Shown: positions 1 to 8,574, counted from the stretch's first letter. The stretch: DNA of 64,000 bases from Prevotella sp. UBA3675 (GCA_002372235.1 DFJI01000039.1:35500-99499), one strand, 5' to 3'. Notes: a model not told the origin generated them from the letters alone. Program-made: numbers and translations.

Positions 1-1
1 C

Positions 2-58
2 AACGATAAAAAAGAAGACATTGCGGATGAACCATTTGTTCACAGAATTTTTGATTAA
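2..58 (+). CDS. possible C-terminal tail of an upstream gene (partial)
   Basis: The frame starting at base 2 is open to a TAA at 56-58 and would give an acidic 18-residue tail ending in HRIFD. The neighbouring frame from base 3 is also open, up to TAG at 84-86, so the frame choice is uncertain. Nothing can be said about function. The stop lies 5 bp before the next start, as in a tight operon. Confidence 0.25.
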   Translation, partial: NDKKEDIADEPFVHRIFD

Positions 59-63
59 TCAAT

Positions 64-1023
64 ATGATGAGGACGATGATTATTAGTCTGAAGGAAATCA
101 AGCTAAGATATATTGGCGTATGGCTCAAGGATCAGCTGCAACGGCCTCACATGTTTCGTAACTTGGTAGTTAACAGGTCGGCATGGGGAGCCTTCTCTAT
201 CTACTCGCATATCAAGAGGAGTAACGGGAAGCCTAAGATAGCGTACCCGACAAAGAGCAAGGCAGAGAATGCTGCTGTAGATATGGCAAAGAAGTATGGA
301 AAGCCATTCACGGTCTATAAGTGCTTGTTCTGCGACGGATGGCATGTCAGCCAAGATGCGCATGGATTGCCTATTCAGGAAAAATCCACCGAAGCGCTGA
401 ATTTGGAAAAATATGCCAAAAAGCCTATTGCACAGGCAACGGCTTTGGACGTGAAGAAAATCTTATCTACTAACATTCCAGATTTGGCACCTGTCTATGG
501 AGGCTTTCGTGGAAGAACGCTATCGTCTGAAAGACAACTGCACGCATGGAACACGATGATGGAGGCTGGCATTAACCAGATCATTGATTTGCGAGCAGAC
601 TACACTTCCGACTTCTATAGTGAACTGTGCAAGGAAAGTGGCATAGCATATTTTCACTACCCGGTGTCATACGAGGAGGTTGAGCAGATGATTAGCCTCT
701 TTCCAGAGTTTTGTCGTTTGATAGACAACGGCCGTTTTTACATTGCTTGTGCTATGGGACTGCATCGTACTGATATTGCACTTTGCACGTATTGGACGTT
801 CAATGCTGCTGACAAGGGGATTGCTCCGCCAGAGATTCGAGGCTACAGAAAAGTAGATGGGCATAACACCAACAAAATCATGCGTGTACTCAACGCTTTC
901 TATCAACATAAGACCGAAAAGGAAGGAAAAGAACCTATACCCATAGAAGTCTTTAAGGAACGCAAGAATATCATCAATGAATTGAGTAAGCTAGAATCCC
1001 TTTCCACTACATCAATGCCTTGA
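64..1023 (+). CDS. zinc-knuckle-like N-terminus fused to a dual-specificity/tyrosine-phosphatase-like domain
   Basis: A 319-aa cytoplasmic-looking protein with no signal peptide. Residues ~60-100 hold a C87-x2-C90-x3-H94 cluster inside YKCLFCDGWHVS, which resembles the small zinc-ribbon-like proteins common in Bacteroidota mobile regions. Residues ~130-270 look like a dual-specificity phosphatase: a 'IIDLR' strand at ~178 and the loop C229-AMGLH-R235-T, which fits the CX5R(S/T) P-loop of cysteine phosphatases. The general-acid Asp is not obvious. If active it would dephosphorylate a phospho-protein or small molecule; the substrate is unknown. The start ATG at 64 is directly followed by a second ATG. 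The 3' end overlaps the convergent miaA by 17 bp. No close family name is recognised. Confidence 0.7.
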   Translation: MMRTMIISLKEIKLRYIGVWLKDQLQRPHMFRNLVVNRSAWGAFSIYSHIKRSNGKPKIAYPTKSKAENAAVDMAKKYGKPFTVYKCLFCDGWHVSQDAHGLPIQEKSTEALNLEKYAKKPIAQATALDVKKILSTNIPDLAPVYGGFRGRTLSSERQLHAWNTMMEAGINQIIDLRADYTSDFYSELCKESGIAYFHYPVSYEEVEQMISLFPEFCRLIDNGRFYIACAMGLHRTDIALCTYWTFNAADKGIAPPEIRGYRKVDGHNTNKIMRVLNAFYQHKTEKEGKEPIPIEVFKERKNIINELSKLESLSTTSMP

Positions 1024-1939
1024 TGGCCTGCACCTTCTCCTCCATCGGCAACGTGGCATCTATCCAGTGGATGGTGAAGCCGCGACGCTCCATGCCCCGG
1101 AACCAGGTCATTTGCCGCTTGGCAAACTGGTGGATGGCTATCTCTAACTGACGGAACATTTCATCGTAAGTAAGGCGACCAATGACATACTCCGTGAGAT
1201 ACTTGTATTCCAACCCATAGTAAATGAGGTCCTCGGCAGGGATGCCGCTATCGAGCAGTGTCCGAATCTCATCGACCATACCCTCATCGAGACGGGCTTT
1301 CAGACGACAAGTGATCTTCTCACGGCGCAGCTCACGGTCGATATTCACCCCGATAATGAGCGACTGAATGGCAGGCAGTTCCCTAAGGGGCATGGGATGC
1401 TCCAAGTTGTAGGATTCTATCTCGATGGCTCGAATGGCCCGCTGACAGGAGTCCACGTCCGTGACATTATGCATCACCGAACCGTTCTTGCGCTTCAGTT
1501 CCTCCAACATGACAGTCAGTTCTTCCAGGCTCTTTCCTTCCAACTGCGCACGCAGTTCAGGGTTCTGTGGAACGGGTGACAGGTGATAGCCCTTGAGCAC
1601 AGCCTCGATATAGAGTCCGGTACCTCCGCAGAGGATGGGTTGCCGGTTTCTTTCCAGGATCTGCTGATAGGCATCGTAGAAATCCTGCTGGTACTGAAAA
1701 AGATTATACTTCGTGCCAGGCTCGCAGATGTCAATCAAGTGGTAGGGGATGTCAATGGGAGTGCCGTCAATCTCCACGCGGTAGTCGGCCAGGTCCTTAC
1801 CTGTTCCGATGTCCATCCGTCGGTACACCTGCCTTGAGTCGGCAGAGAGGATCTCACCGTCGGTTTCGCTTGCCAAAGCCGCTGCCAACGGTGTCTTCCC
1901 GCTGGCTGTTGGTCCAAGAATAGTAATCAGTTGTTTCAT
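1007..1939 (-). CDS. miaA: tRNA dimethylallyltransferase MiaA
   Basis: MiaA transfers the dimethylallyl group of DMAPP to N6 of A37 in tRNAs that read UNN codons. The 310-aa protein has the P-loop GPTASGKT at residues ~9-16, the DSRQVYR and DIGTGK motifs typical of the family, and a usual full length. An upstream in-frame ATG at 1978 exists, but it would add a hydrophobic 13-residue leader and lies beyond the -7 box at 1949-1956. ATG 1939 (MKQLITILG) is therefore chosen. The gene is monocistronic, convergent with the phosphatase gene and divergent from the glycosidase gene. Confidence 0.95.
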   Translation of the reverse strand: MKQLITILGPTASGKTPLAAALASETDGEILSADSRQVYRRMDIGTGKDLADYRVEIDGTPIDIPYHLIDICEPGTKYNLFQYQQDFYDAYQQILERNRQPILCGGTGLYIEAVLKGYHLSPVPQNPELRAQLEGKSLEELTVMLEELKRKNGSVMHNVTDVDSCQRAIRAIEIESYNLEHPMPLRELPAIQSLIIGVNIDRELRREKITCRLKARLDEGMVDEIRTLLDSGIPAEDLIYYGLEYKYLTEYVIGRLTYDEMFRQLEIAIHQFAKRQMTWFRGMERRGFTIHWIDATLPMEEKVQAIKALM

Positions 1940-1948
1940 AGATGTTTG

Positions 1949-1956
1949 CAAAAGTA
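1949..1956 (-). promoter_or_regulatory. -7 promoter box for miaA
   Basis: The minus strand reads TACTTTTG, matching the Bacteroidota -7 consensus TAnnTTTG. It lies just upstream of the miaA ATG at 1939, so the 5' leader would be almost absent. This supports the shorter start. Confidence 0.55.
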
Positions 1957-2000
1957 AGAAAAAAAAGACAACCGTCATGACTTTTTTCGGGAAAAATAGC

Positions 2001-2008
2001 TATCTTTG
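2001..2008 (+). promoter_or_regulatory. -7 promoter box for the glycosidase-amgK-esterase-murU unit
   Basis: TATCTTTG matches TAnnTTTG and lies 44 bp before the ATG at 2053. It is divergent from the miaA promoter. Confidence 0.55.
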
Positions 2009-2052
2009 CAGCACTCGAAGAATGAAACAGAACGAATACTGCTCTTTTCACA

Positions 2053-4977
2053 ATGAATCGATTTTTCATCCTAGCCCTTCCTATGCTGGCTATGACCAAC
2101 CTCACAGCAAGTGGACAGACCCACATTGCTGGGGTTATACAATCGTATAATGAAGCAAGTCGCGGACAACTGCGCACCCAGCAATATTTTCCCGAGAACG
2201 GGGCTTTCGTCTGCGAGAATGGTAAAAACCGTTTCACCCGTGCGCTCTACGGCTCCTATACCGACTGGCGTGTAGAGACCTCCGACCGACCTGCCTTCGC
2301 AGTTGTGAAGAAAGGTCACCATCGCAACATCCGTTTTTCTGTAAATGGTGTTGCCCTCGACTCCACCGACTATTGCAAGGCTACTTATAAGAACGGCATG
2401 CGCAGCTACCTGCTGAAGGACCATCGCTGGCAGAGCGCACTCCGGATGGCTGTTGTGGCACTCCCCACCGAAGAGGGAGCCGTATGGCAGTTGGAAGCCG
2501 ACGATGCGGCAATGGCACTCGACGTACAGGTCAAGTTGTGCCAGATAGCCAAGCCGAAGTTGAAGCGCAATGGTGACATCGGAGCTGATGCCCCAGGTGT
2601 GTTCGAACCCGACCCGCAAGAGCGCGGACTTGTAGTGAGCCAAGCTTCCTATAGCGATGACAGTCGCACGAAAGCCCACATCGTGGTACGCCTCGACTCA
2701 GTGGCTCCACTGAGTTTCGCAGATGCCAGTCAGCTATACAACGAAGCACTGCAGTACAACGAGCAGTTGGCAAGCCGATTGACATTCCACACCCCCGATC
2801 CTTACATCAACACCTTAGGCAGTGCGCTCGCCGTAGCTGCCGACGGCGACTGGGACGGTCAGACGTGGCTGCACGGCTGCATTGGCTGGCGCATGCCGCT
2901 GGCAGGATGGCGAGCAGCATACGTGGGTGATGTGCTGGGCTGGAACGACCGTCAGTTGAGCCACTTCGATGCCTATGCCAAGAGTCAGGTGACCGACGTG
3001 CCGGCTACCATCCCCCACCCCTCGCAAGACCCGAAGATGAACCTGGCACGTGCCGAGAAGCGATGGGGCACACAGATGTACTCGAACGGCTACATCTGTC
3101 GCAACCCCGAACGCAATGACCAGATGCACCACTACGACATGAACCTCAACTATATGGACGAGTTGCTGTGGCACTTCCAGTATGATGCCGACACCATCTA
3201 TATGCGCCGCATGTGGCCTGTCATCAAGCGCCATCTGGCATGGGAGAAGCGCAACTACGATGCCGACGGCGATCACCTCTACGATGCCTACTGCTGCATC
3301 TGGGCAAGCGATGCCTTATACTATAGTGGTGGAGCCGTGACCCACTCCTCTGCCTATAACTATAGAGGTAACAAGCTCGCTGCCCGCATTGCCGAAATCA
3401 TCGGAGAGGATCCCAAGCCCTACCAGCAAGAGGCAGAAGCCATCCTCAAGGCCATGAACGAGCGTCTCTGGATGAAGGACAAAGGTGTCTGGGCAGAGTA
3501 TCAGGACGCGATGGGCTTGAAACGACTCCATGAAAGTCCTGCCGTATGGAGCATCTATACACCCATCGATTGTGGCGCTTGTTCGCCAGAACAGGCATAT
3601 AGGGCTACCAACTGGGTGAGGTCGCACATCCCTCATTTCCGTGTTGAGAATACGGGCTATCGCACCATCGCCACATCAAACTGGATGCCCTATTCGTGGA
3701 GCATCAACAACGTGGCCATTGCCGAGGTGATGCACACGGCACTGGCTTTCTTCGAGGCAGGCAACAGCACACAGGGTTTCGACCTGCTGATGGGCAATGT
3801 GATGGACAACATGTACTTCGGACAGTCGCCTGCCAACTTCGGACAGTTATCGCACTTCGATGCAGCCCGTGGTGAGTGTTATCGCGACTTTGGTGATTGC
3901 ATCGGCATCTCTTCGCGCACACTGATTCAAGGTCTCTTTGGCATTATTCCTCAGGCGCTTGACGGTAAGTGCATGATTCGTCCTGGCTTTCCTGACTCGT
4001 GGAATAGCGTCAGCATCAAGACACCTTATCTGGAATATAAGTTTACGCGCAAGGAAGGACTGGAGCGCTATGAAATCACACAGAACTTCCGTCAGCCCCT
4101 GAAGATTGTGCTCCGCCAGAACTGCGGACTGGGAAAGTATCATGACACCGAGGGTACCAGCGAACGGCATCAAGTGATAGAAGTGAAAAAAGCTGATTAC
4201 GTGATGCGTCTGTCGCATCCCGTTGTGCACGGGAAGCCTGAACTGGGACTTGCCGAGCCTACGGAAGGAGCCAAGCGGGTGCAAAAGATAGACAGTTACT
4301 TCAATGCCGAGGTGGATGACATCTACAAGAATCAGTACCTCTCGCCCCGCCCACAGGTTACTACGCTTCAGATTCCCGTTCAGGGAGTGGGCGAATGGTG
4401 TCATCCACAGTACACCCCCACCATCAACGACTCCGTGTTCCGCACCCTTATTCGCAACAATCAGTTCACTGTGGCTGGTGTGCCTTTCCGCACGCCCACT
4501 GAGGGGCGCAACATTGCTTACACCTCGCTGTGGGACAACTATCCCGACAGCATTGTGATACCGCTCAAGGGAAGGGCTTCAGCTGCCTATCTGCTGATGG
4601 CTGGCAGCACCAACCACATGCAGAGCCGCATCGACAATGGGCTCGTCGTCGTGACCTATACCGACCACACCACCGATACGCTCCGTCTGCAGAACCCCGC
4701 CAACTGGTGTCCCATTGAGCAGGACTACTTCATCGACGGCAAGGCGTTCAGCGCTGCCCAGCCTCGACCCTACCGCGTCTGTCTGGGAACTGGCACCGTG
4801 AGCCGCAACCTGGGTGAAGCCCTCAACATCAAGGAGGTGTACGGACGAGAAATACCCGGAGGAGCAGCACAGATGCTCAACATGCCCCTCAACAGGCAGA
4901 AGAAACTGAAAAGCCTCACTCTACGCACGCTCTCCAACGACGTGGTGATAGGACTGATGGGCATTACATTACAATGA
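2053..4977 (+). CDS. secreted (alpha/alpha)6 glycoside-hydrolase-like protein (DUF4450-type N-terminus)
   Basis: A 974-aa exported protein. Residues 1-22 are a signal peptide ending near TASGQ. The region after it resembles the DUF4450 domain often found in front of Bacteroidota six-hairpin glycosidases. Residues ~270-660 are rich in aromatic and acidic helices (DQMHHYDMNLNY, YDADGDHLYDAY, a WMPYSWSINN stretch) like an (alpha/alpha)6 glycosidase barrel. The last ~250 residues look like beta-rich accessory domains. The substrate cannot be read from sequence. It starts a co-directional unit: amgK-rapZ begins 16 bp after its stop, followed by an esterase and a murU-like gene. That context suggests release of a wall or host amino-sugar glycan. 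Confidence 0.75.
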   Translation: MNRFFILALPMLAMTNLTASGQTHIAGVIQSYNEASRGQLRTQQYFPENGAFVCENGKNRFTRALYGSYTDWRVETSDRPAFAVVKKGHHRNIRFSVNGVALDSTDYCKATYKNGMRSYLLKDHRWQSALRMAVVALPTEEGAVWQLEADDAAMALDVQVKLCQIAKPKLKRNGDIGADAPGVFEPDPQERGLVVSQASYSDDSRTKAHIVVRLDSVAPLSFADASQLYNEALQYNEQLASRLTFHTPDPYINTLGSALAVAADGDWDGQTWLHGCIGWRMPLAGWRAAYVGDVLGWNDRQLSHFDAYAKSQVTDVPATIPHPSQDPKMNLARAEKRWGTQMYSNGYICRNPERNDQMHHYDMNLNYMDELLWHFQYDADTIYMRRMWPVIKRHLAWEKRNYDADGDHLYDAYCCIWASDALYYSGGAVTHSSAYNYRGNKLAARIAEIIGEDPKPYQQEAEAILKAMNERLWMKDKGVWAEYQDAMGLKRLHESPAVWSIYTPIDCGACSPEQAYRATNWVRSHIPHFRVENTGYRTIATSNWMPYSWSINNVAIAEVMHTALAFFEAGNSTQGFDLLMGNVMDNMYFGQSPANFGQLSHFDAARGECYRDFGDCIGISSRTLIQGLFGIIPQALDGKCMIRPGFPDSWNSVSIKTPYLEYKFTRKEGLERYEITQNFRQPLKIVLRQNCGLGKYHDTEGTSERHQVIEVKKADYVMRLSHPVVHGKPELGLAEPTEGAKRVQKIDSYFNAEVDDIYKNQYLSPRPQVTTLQIPVQGVGEWCHPQYTPTINDSVFRTLIRNNQFTVAGVPFRTPTEGRNIAYTSLWDNYPDSIVIPLKGRASAAYLLMAGSTNHMQSRIDNGLVVVTYTDHTTDTLRLQNPANWCPIEQDYFIDGKAFSAAQPRPYRVCLGTGTVSRNLGEALNIKEVYGREIPGGAAQMLNMPLNRQKKLKSLTLRTLSNDVVIGLMGITLQ

Positions 4978-4993
4978 ATACATAAAAAAAGCT

Positions 4994-6559
4994 ATGGAAC
5001 AACTGTTGAAACTATATCAAAACTGGCGAGGACAAGAACCAGCCCAAACTGAGAAACTGCCAGGTGCAGGCAGCAACCGAGCCTACTATCGATTGACCGA
5101 CAATGACGGACAGAGCGTCATAGGATGCGTCGGCACCAGTCGCGACGAGAACCACGCCTTCATCTATCTGGCCCAGCACTTCACCCTGCGTAGGCTGCCA
5201 GTGCCAAAGGTACTCGCTGTGAGCGACGACGAGCTGCGCTATCTGCAGTCCGACCTGGGCAGCACATCGCTCTTCGATGCCATCAGCGGAGGTCGTGAGG
5301 CAGGCGGGCGCTATACCGTAGCCGAACAACAGTTGCTCAGACGCACCATTCGCGAACTGCCCAACATACAGTTTCGGGGAGCACGCGGACTGGACTTTAG
5401 CCACTGCTATCCGCAACCCGATTTCAATGTCGAGGGAGTACTCTTCGACCTGAACTATTTCAAGTACTGCTTCCTGAAAGCCAGTGAGCTTGATTTCCAT
5501 GAGATGAAGCTCGAGGCCGACTTCCGTCTGCTAGCCAAAGACCTCACCACAGAGAGTTCAGACAGCTTTCTCTATCGCGACTTCCAGGCGCGCAACGTCA
5601 TGCTGGTAGGAGAAGACACCCCCCAACCATTCTTCATCGATTTCCAGGGAGGCAGACGCGGTCCGTTCTACTACGACCTGGCCTCTTTCCTGTGGCAGGC
5701 ATCAGCCCAGTATCCCGACAAACTGCGCCACGAGCTCATCGACGAATACTATGAGGCAGCCCAGCAGTTCACCGAGATGCCTAAGCGCGACCTCTTCGAC
5801 AGCCGTCTGCGCCTGTTTGTCTTCTTCCGCACCCTGCAGGTGCTGGGAGCCTACGGCTTCAGAGGCTACTTCGAGCGTAAGCAGCACTTCATCAAGAGCA
5901 TTCCTCCCGCCATACAGAACCTGCGCGAGCTGCTACAGTCGCCTGCCGACCTGCCCTATCCCTATCTGTGCGATGTACTGCGCCGTCTGTGTCAGTTGCC
6001 CCAGTATCATCACATTGAGGTGGTTGCACAGTCGCGTTCCGATGGTTACAAGACCACCGACCTGAACCCCTACAACGCCCACCCCAAAGACGGTCCTGCC
6101 ACTTTCTCAAAGTACGATGCACAGGGTCCGCTTGTGGTCAAGGTGTTCAGCTTCAGCTATCATAAGGGCATCCCCGAAGACGAGAGCGGCAACGGCGGTG
6201 GCTATGTGTTCGACTGCCGCAGCACCCACAACCCCGGTCGCTACGAGCCTTACAAGAAGTTGACTGGTCTCGACGAGCCCGTCATCCGCTTCTTAGAGGA
6301 CGACGGCGAAATCCTTACGTTCCTCGACTCAGTCTATAAACTGGCCGATGCCCACGTGCAGCGCTACATTCAGCGCGGCTTCACCTCACTGATGTTCTGC
6401 TTCGGCTGCACGGGCGGTCAGCATCGCTCCGTCTATAGTGCCCAGCATCTGGCTGAGCACATCCACAGCAAGTTCGGCATTGAGGTGCATGTCTGCCATC
6501 GCGAACAGAACATTCAGCAGGTATTGAAAGCGAATGCCACAAACTCACAAGCATCATGA
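4994..6559 (+). CDS. AmgK-like aminosugar-1-kinase fused to a RapZ C-terminal domain
   Basis: A 521-aa cytoplasmic protein with two domains. Residues ~1-320 are an aminoglycoside-phosphotransferase-fold kinase: the catalytic loop YRDFQARNVM near residue 195 and the metal-binding IDFQGG motif are AmgK-like (anomeric kinase of MurNAc/GlcNAc). Residues ~335-510 closely resemble the C-terminal domain of E. coli RapZ, with SFxxKHGIP-like, VFDCRxxxNP, TGLDxPV and GCTGGQHRSV motifs. That domain senses GlcN6P and binds small RNA in enterobacteria. The RapZ P-loop kinase half is absent. The stop overlaps the next ATG by 4 bp (ATGA), so translation is probably coupled. With the murU-like gene downstream this suggests the AmgK-MurU salvage route to UDP-MurNAc. 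Confidence 0.85.
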   Translation: MEQLLKLYQNWRGQEPAQTEKLPGAGSNRAYYRLTDNDGQSVIGCVGTSRDENHAFIYLAQHFTLRRLPVPKVLAVSDDELRYLQSDLGSTSLFDAISGGREAGGRYTVAEQQLLRRTIRELPNIQFRGARGLDFSHCYPQPDFNVEGVLFDLNYFKYCFLKASELDFHEMKLEADFRLLAKDLTTESSDSFLYRDFQARNVMLVGEDTPQPFFIDFQGGRRGPFYYDLASFLWQASAQYPDKLRHELIDEYYEAAQQFTEMPKRDLFDSRLRLFVFFRTLQVLGAYGFRGYFERKQHFIKSIPPAIQNLRELLQSPADLPYPYLCDVLRRLCQLPQYHHIEVVAQSRSDGYKTTDLNPYNAHPKDGPATFSKYDAQGPLVVKVFSFSYHKGIPEDESGNGGGYVFDCRSTHNPGRYEPYKKLTGLDEPVIRFLEDDGEILTFLDSVYKLADAHVQRYIQRGFTSLMFCFGCTGGQHRSVYSAQHLAEHIHSKFGIEVHVCHREQNIQQVLKANATNSQAS

Positions 6560-7458
6560 AACGCATCATCCCGTTCCTATTCCTCCTCATGATGGCAGTC
6601 TGCCTACAGGCTGGCACCGAGAAGGGCATGCGCCCTGAAACGAAAGCAACAGCAGGCAGAAAAGAAACTGTGCCTGTGATTTTGACCGCAGGACAATCGA
6701 ATGCCGACGGACGAGTGCCACTGAAAGACCTGCCCTCCTACGTGTACTACGACTACTGCCAGTGGAGCTACGGCAGTGGTGACTTCGAGACGGCCACCGG
6801 ACAGTTCACGCCCTTTTGGCCGCGTGTGGCCAAGCCAAAGATAGAGCAGAGCTGGGGCTTCGATGCCATCGTCTATTACCTGCTGGAACAACGGTGGCAA
6901 CGACCTTTCTACGTCATCAAGCACACCGATGGAGGCACCGCCATCGACCCGTCCTGCAAAAGCAGCACCCACGGTCTCTTCTGGAGTGCCGACACGGCCT
7001 TCCTCAATCACACCACTTCAGCCAGTCATGGCGGCAAGTCGCTCCTGCTGGCTTTCGAACGCCAGGTGGAGGACTGCCTGAAGACTCTTCCCGAGCATTA
7101 CGACATCCAGTGTCTGCTGTGGCATCAGGGAGAGAGCGACTTTCAGGCCGACAGTCTCTATTATGACAATCTGAAGGCCGTCATCGCCCACATCCGCCAA
7201 CATCTGGTGAAGGTTACGGGCAAGCGGAAGTATCGCAAGCTGCCTGTCATCTGCGGCAACTACTCCGTGCAGAGCCGTCAGCGCAGTGAGCGCATAGCCA
7301 ATGCGCTGAACCGCATGGCTAAGGACGACCGTCACTTCTACGTGGTTGACGCCAGCGATCTGCCTTTGCTGCGCGACCGTCTCCACTTCAATGCCGAGGG
7401 AGCCGAGACACTGGGCCGACGAATCTATGAAAAGCTCGCTACCATCATAGCAATGTGA
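6556..7458 (+). CDS. secreted SGNH/SASA-type carbohydrate esterase
   Basis: A 300-aa protein with an N-terminal signal peptide (residues 1-~21, basic start, then a hydrophobic core). It has the sialate-O-acetylesterase/SGNH block pattern: GQSNADG at ~48 (nucleophile Ser), WHQGESD near residue 195 (Gly/Asn oxyanion region) and D-x-x-H-like DRLHFNAEG near the C-terminus for the catalytic Asp-His pair. It should remove O-acetyl groups from a sugar in the periplasm or outside. The start overlaps the amgK-rapZ stop by 4 bp. Sitting between a MurNAc-type kinase and a MurU-like enzyme, it may de-O-acetylate wall sugars; this is inference. Confidence 0.8.
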   Translation: MKRIIPFLFLLMMAVCLQAGTEKGMRPETKATAGRKETVPVILTAGQSNADGRVPLKDLPSYVYYDYCQWSYGSGDFETATGQFTPFWPRVAKPKIEQSWGFDAIVYYLLEQRWQRPFYVIKHTDGGTAIDPSCKSSTHGLFWSADTAFLNHTTSASHGGKSLLLAFERQVEDCLKTLPEHYDIQCLLWHQGESDFQADSLYYDNLKAVIAHIRQHLVKVTGKRKYRKLPVICGNYSVQSRQRSERIANALNRMAKDDRHFYVVDASDLPLLRDRLHFNAEGAETLGRRIYEKLATIIAM

Positions 7459-7497
7459 TTTCCGTTTTTTTATTCTAAGAATAGTCATTTTCCTTTC

Positions 7498-8223
7498 ATG
7501 AAACAAGCAATGATCTTTGCCGCAGGGTTGGGCACCAGACTAAAACCACTCACCGACACCATGCCGAAAGCGCTGGTGCCCGTGGCCGGACAACCGCTGC
7601 TGTGGCACGTCATCATGAAGCTGAAGGCCGCCGGCTTCGAACGTATCGTCATCAATGTTCACCACTTTGCCAGCCAAATCGTAAACTACTTGCAGGCCCA
7701 CCGAAACTTTGATTTAGACATTCGCATCAGCGACGAGACCGAGATGCTGCTTGAGACAGGTGGCGGCATCAAGAAAGCCTTGCCACTCTTCGATCCCGAC
7801 AGTCCCATACTGATACACAATGTTGACATACTGAGCAACGTCAGTCTCGACACGCTCTTTCCCGAAAGACATCCCGATGCGCTGCTCCTCGTGAGCCAGC
7901 GAAACACGAAGCGCTATCTGCTGTTCGACGACGAGATGATTCTCGACGGATGGACCAACATTGAGACTGGCGAAGTGAGAAGTCCCTATCCCAGTCTCGA
8001 CCCGTCTGGCATGAAGCGACTGGCCTTCAGCGGCATTCATGTGCTGTGGCCTCATGTGTTTCCTTTGTTCCGCGAGATGCCCGATCGCTTTGGCATCATC
8101 GACTTCTATCTGAAGTACTGCAATCAGTGTGCTTTCATGGGATTAGAAAAATCCGACCTTCGCCTTATGGACGTAGGCAAGCTCGATACCATAGGCGAGG
8201 CCGAACAATTCCTCAAGGAATAG
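7498..8223 (+). CDS. murU: MurU-like nucleotidyltransferase (NTP-transferase)
   Basis: A 241-aa sugar-1-phosphate nucleotidyltransferase. The N-terminus has the signature FAAGLGTRLKPLTDTMPKAL (residues ~7-26), followed by GQPLLWH and a central 'VHNVDIL' substrate/Mg-binding segment. Its length fits MurU (MurNAc-1-P uridylyltransferase) or other short GlmU/RmlA-type enzymes. The location 39 bp behind the esterase gene, in one unit with an AmgK-like kinase, favours MurU: kinase makes sugar-1-P, MurU makes the UDP-sugar. A 13-bp inverted repeat (TATTCT-A-AGAATA, 7471-7483) lies in the short gap. Substrate is inferred, not shown. Confidence 0.8.
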   Translation: MKQAMIFAAGLGTRLKPLTDTMPKALVPVAGQPLLWHVIMKLKAAGFERIVINVHHFASQIVNYLQAHRNFDLDIRISDETEMLLETGGGIKKALPLFDPDSPILIHNVDILSNVSLDTLFPERHPDALLLVSQRNTKRYLLFDDEMILDGWTNIETGEVRSPYPSLDPSGMKRLAFSGIHVLWPHVFPLFREMPDRFGIIDFYLKYCNQCAFMGLEKSDLRLMDVGKLDTIGEAEQFLKE

Positions 8224-8250
8224 TGCAGAAAGCATATCTAGTCTAAGTCA

Positions 8251-8371
8251 TTTTTTCGTAACTCTGGCTTTGCCGAAGTTTTTCGCTTTGCTCAAGGAAA
8301 CTCCTGCCACTCGGAAACGAAAAGAAAACCAAGCTTTCCTTTTGCATTTCACTCCTTTTTCCGTAACTTTG
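8251..8371 (+). repeat. dispersed ~120-bp promoter-bearing intergenic repeat, copy 1
   Basis: Matches 15026-15147 in the same orientation with only scattered differences (offset 6775 bp). It contains GGCTTTGCCGAAGTTTTTCG, then TTTG (8341-8344), a 19-bp spacer and TAACTTTG (8364-8371), a full Bacteroidota promoter. Copy 1 has no gene in front of it: it points towards the 3' end of the convergent nuclease gene. Confidence 0.85.
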
Positions 8372-8372
8372 G

Positions 8373-8566
8373 AAGAAATCGCAGGATTTCTTTATATAAA
8401 GGCAGTCTGGGGAATTGAAAGAAAATGGGGTTACGAATTGGCAACCGTACTCAATCCACATTCTTCCACCTAAAGGTAGAAGTGTGGCTTCGCATTCTGC
8501 TATGAAATGCATTCAATGAACACCCGATAATGAGCCATCAGCCGTTTTATGACTCATCATCGGGTG
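8373..8566 (-). ncRNA. candidate structured RNA or transcribed hairpin cluster
   Basis: A minus-strand -7 box (TACCTTTG, 8574-8567) would start a transcript that immediately forms a long imperfect hairpin at 8521-8566 (arms CACCCGAT.ATGAG / CTCAT.ATCGGGTG). A second hairpin follows near 8455-8485 (arms CTTCTACC / GGTGGAAG) and a third at 8373-8392 (AAGAAATC-GCAG-GATTTCTT). No ORF is convincing. The 19-mer at 8428-8446 (GGGTTACGAATTGGCAACC) recurs at 14880-14898. It may be a small RNA, a tandem terminator or repeat debris. Confidence 0.3.
8428..8446. repeat. 19-bp motif shared with 14880-14898
   Basis: GGGTTACGAWTTGGCAACC occurs here and at 14880-14898 with one mismatch. Its ends can pair through one G-U wobble. 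Each copy accompanies a copy of the 120-bp repeat. Confidence 0.6.
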
Positions 8567-8574
8567 CAAAGGTA
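8567..8574 (-). promoter_or_regulatory. orphan minus-strand -7 box
   Basis: The minus strand reads TACCTTTG (TAnnTTTG). No minus-strand gene lies downstream before murU, which is on the plus strand. It therefore points into the hairpin cluster 8373-8566. Confidence 0.4.
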
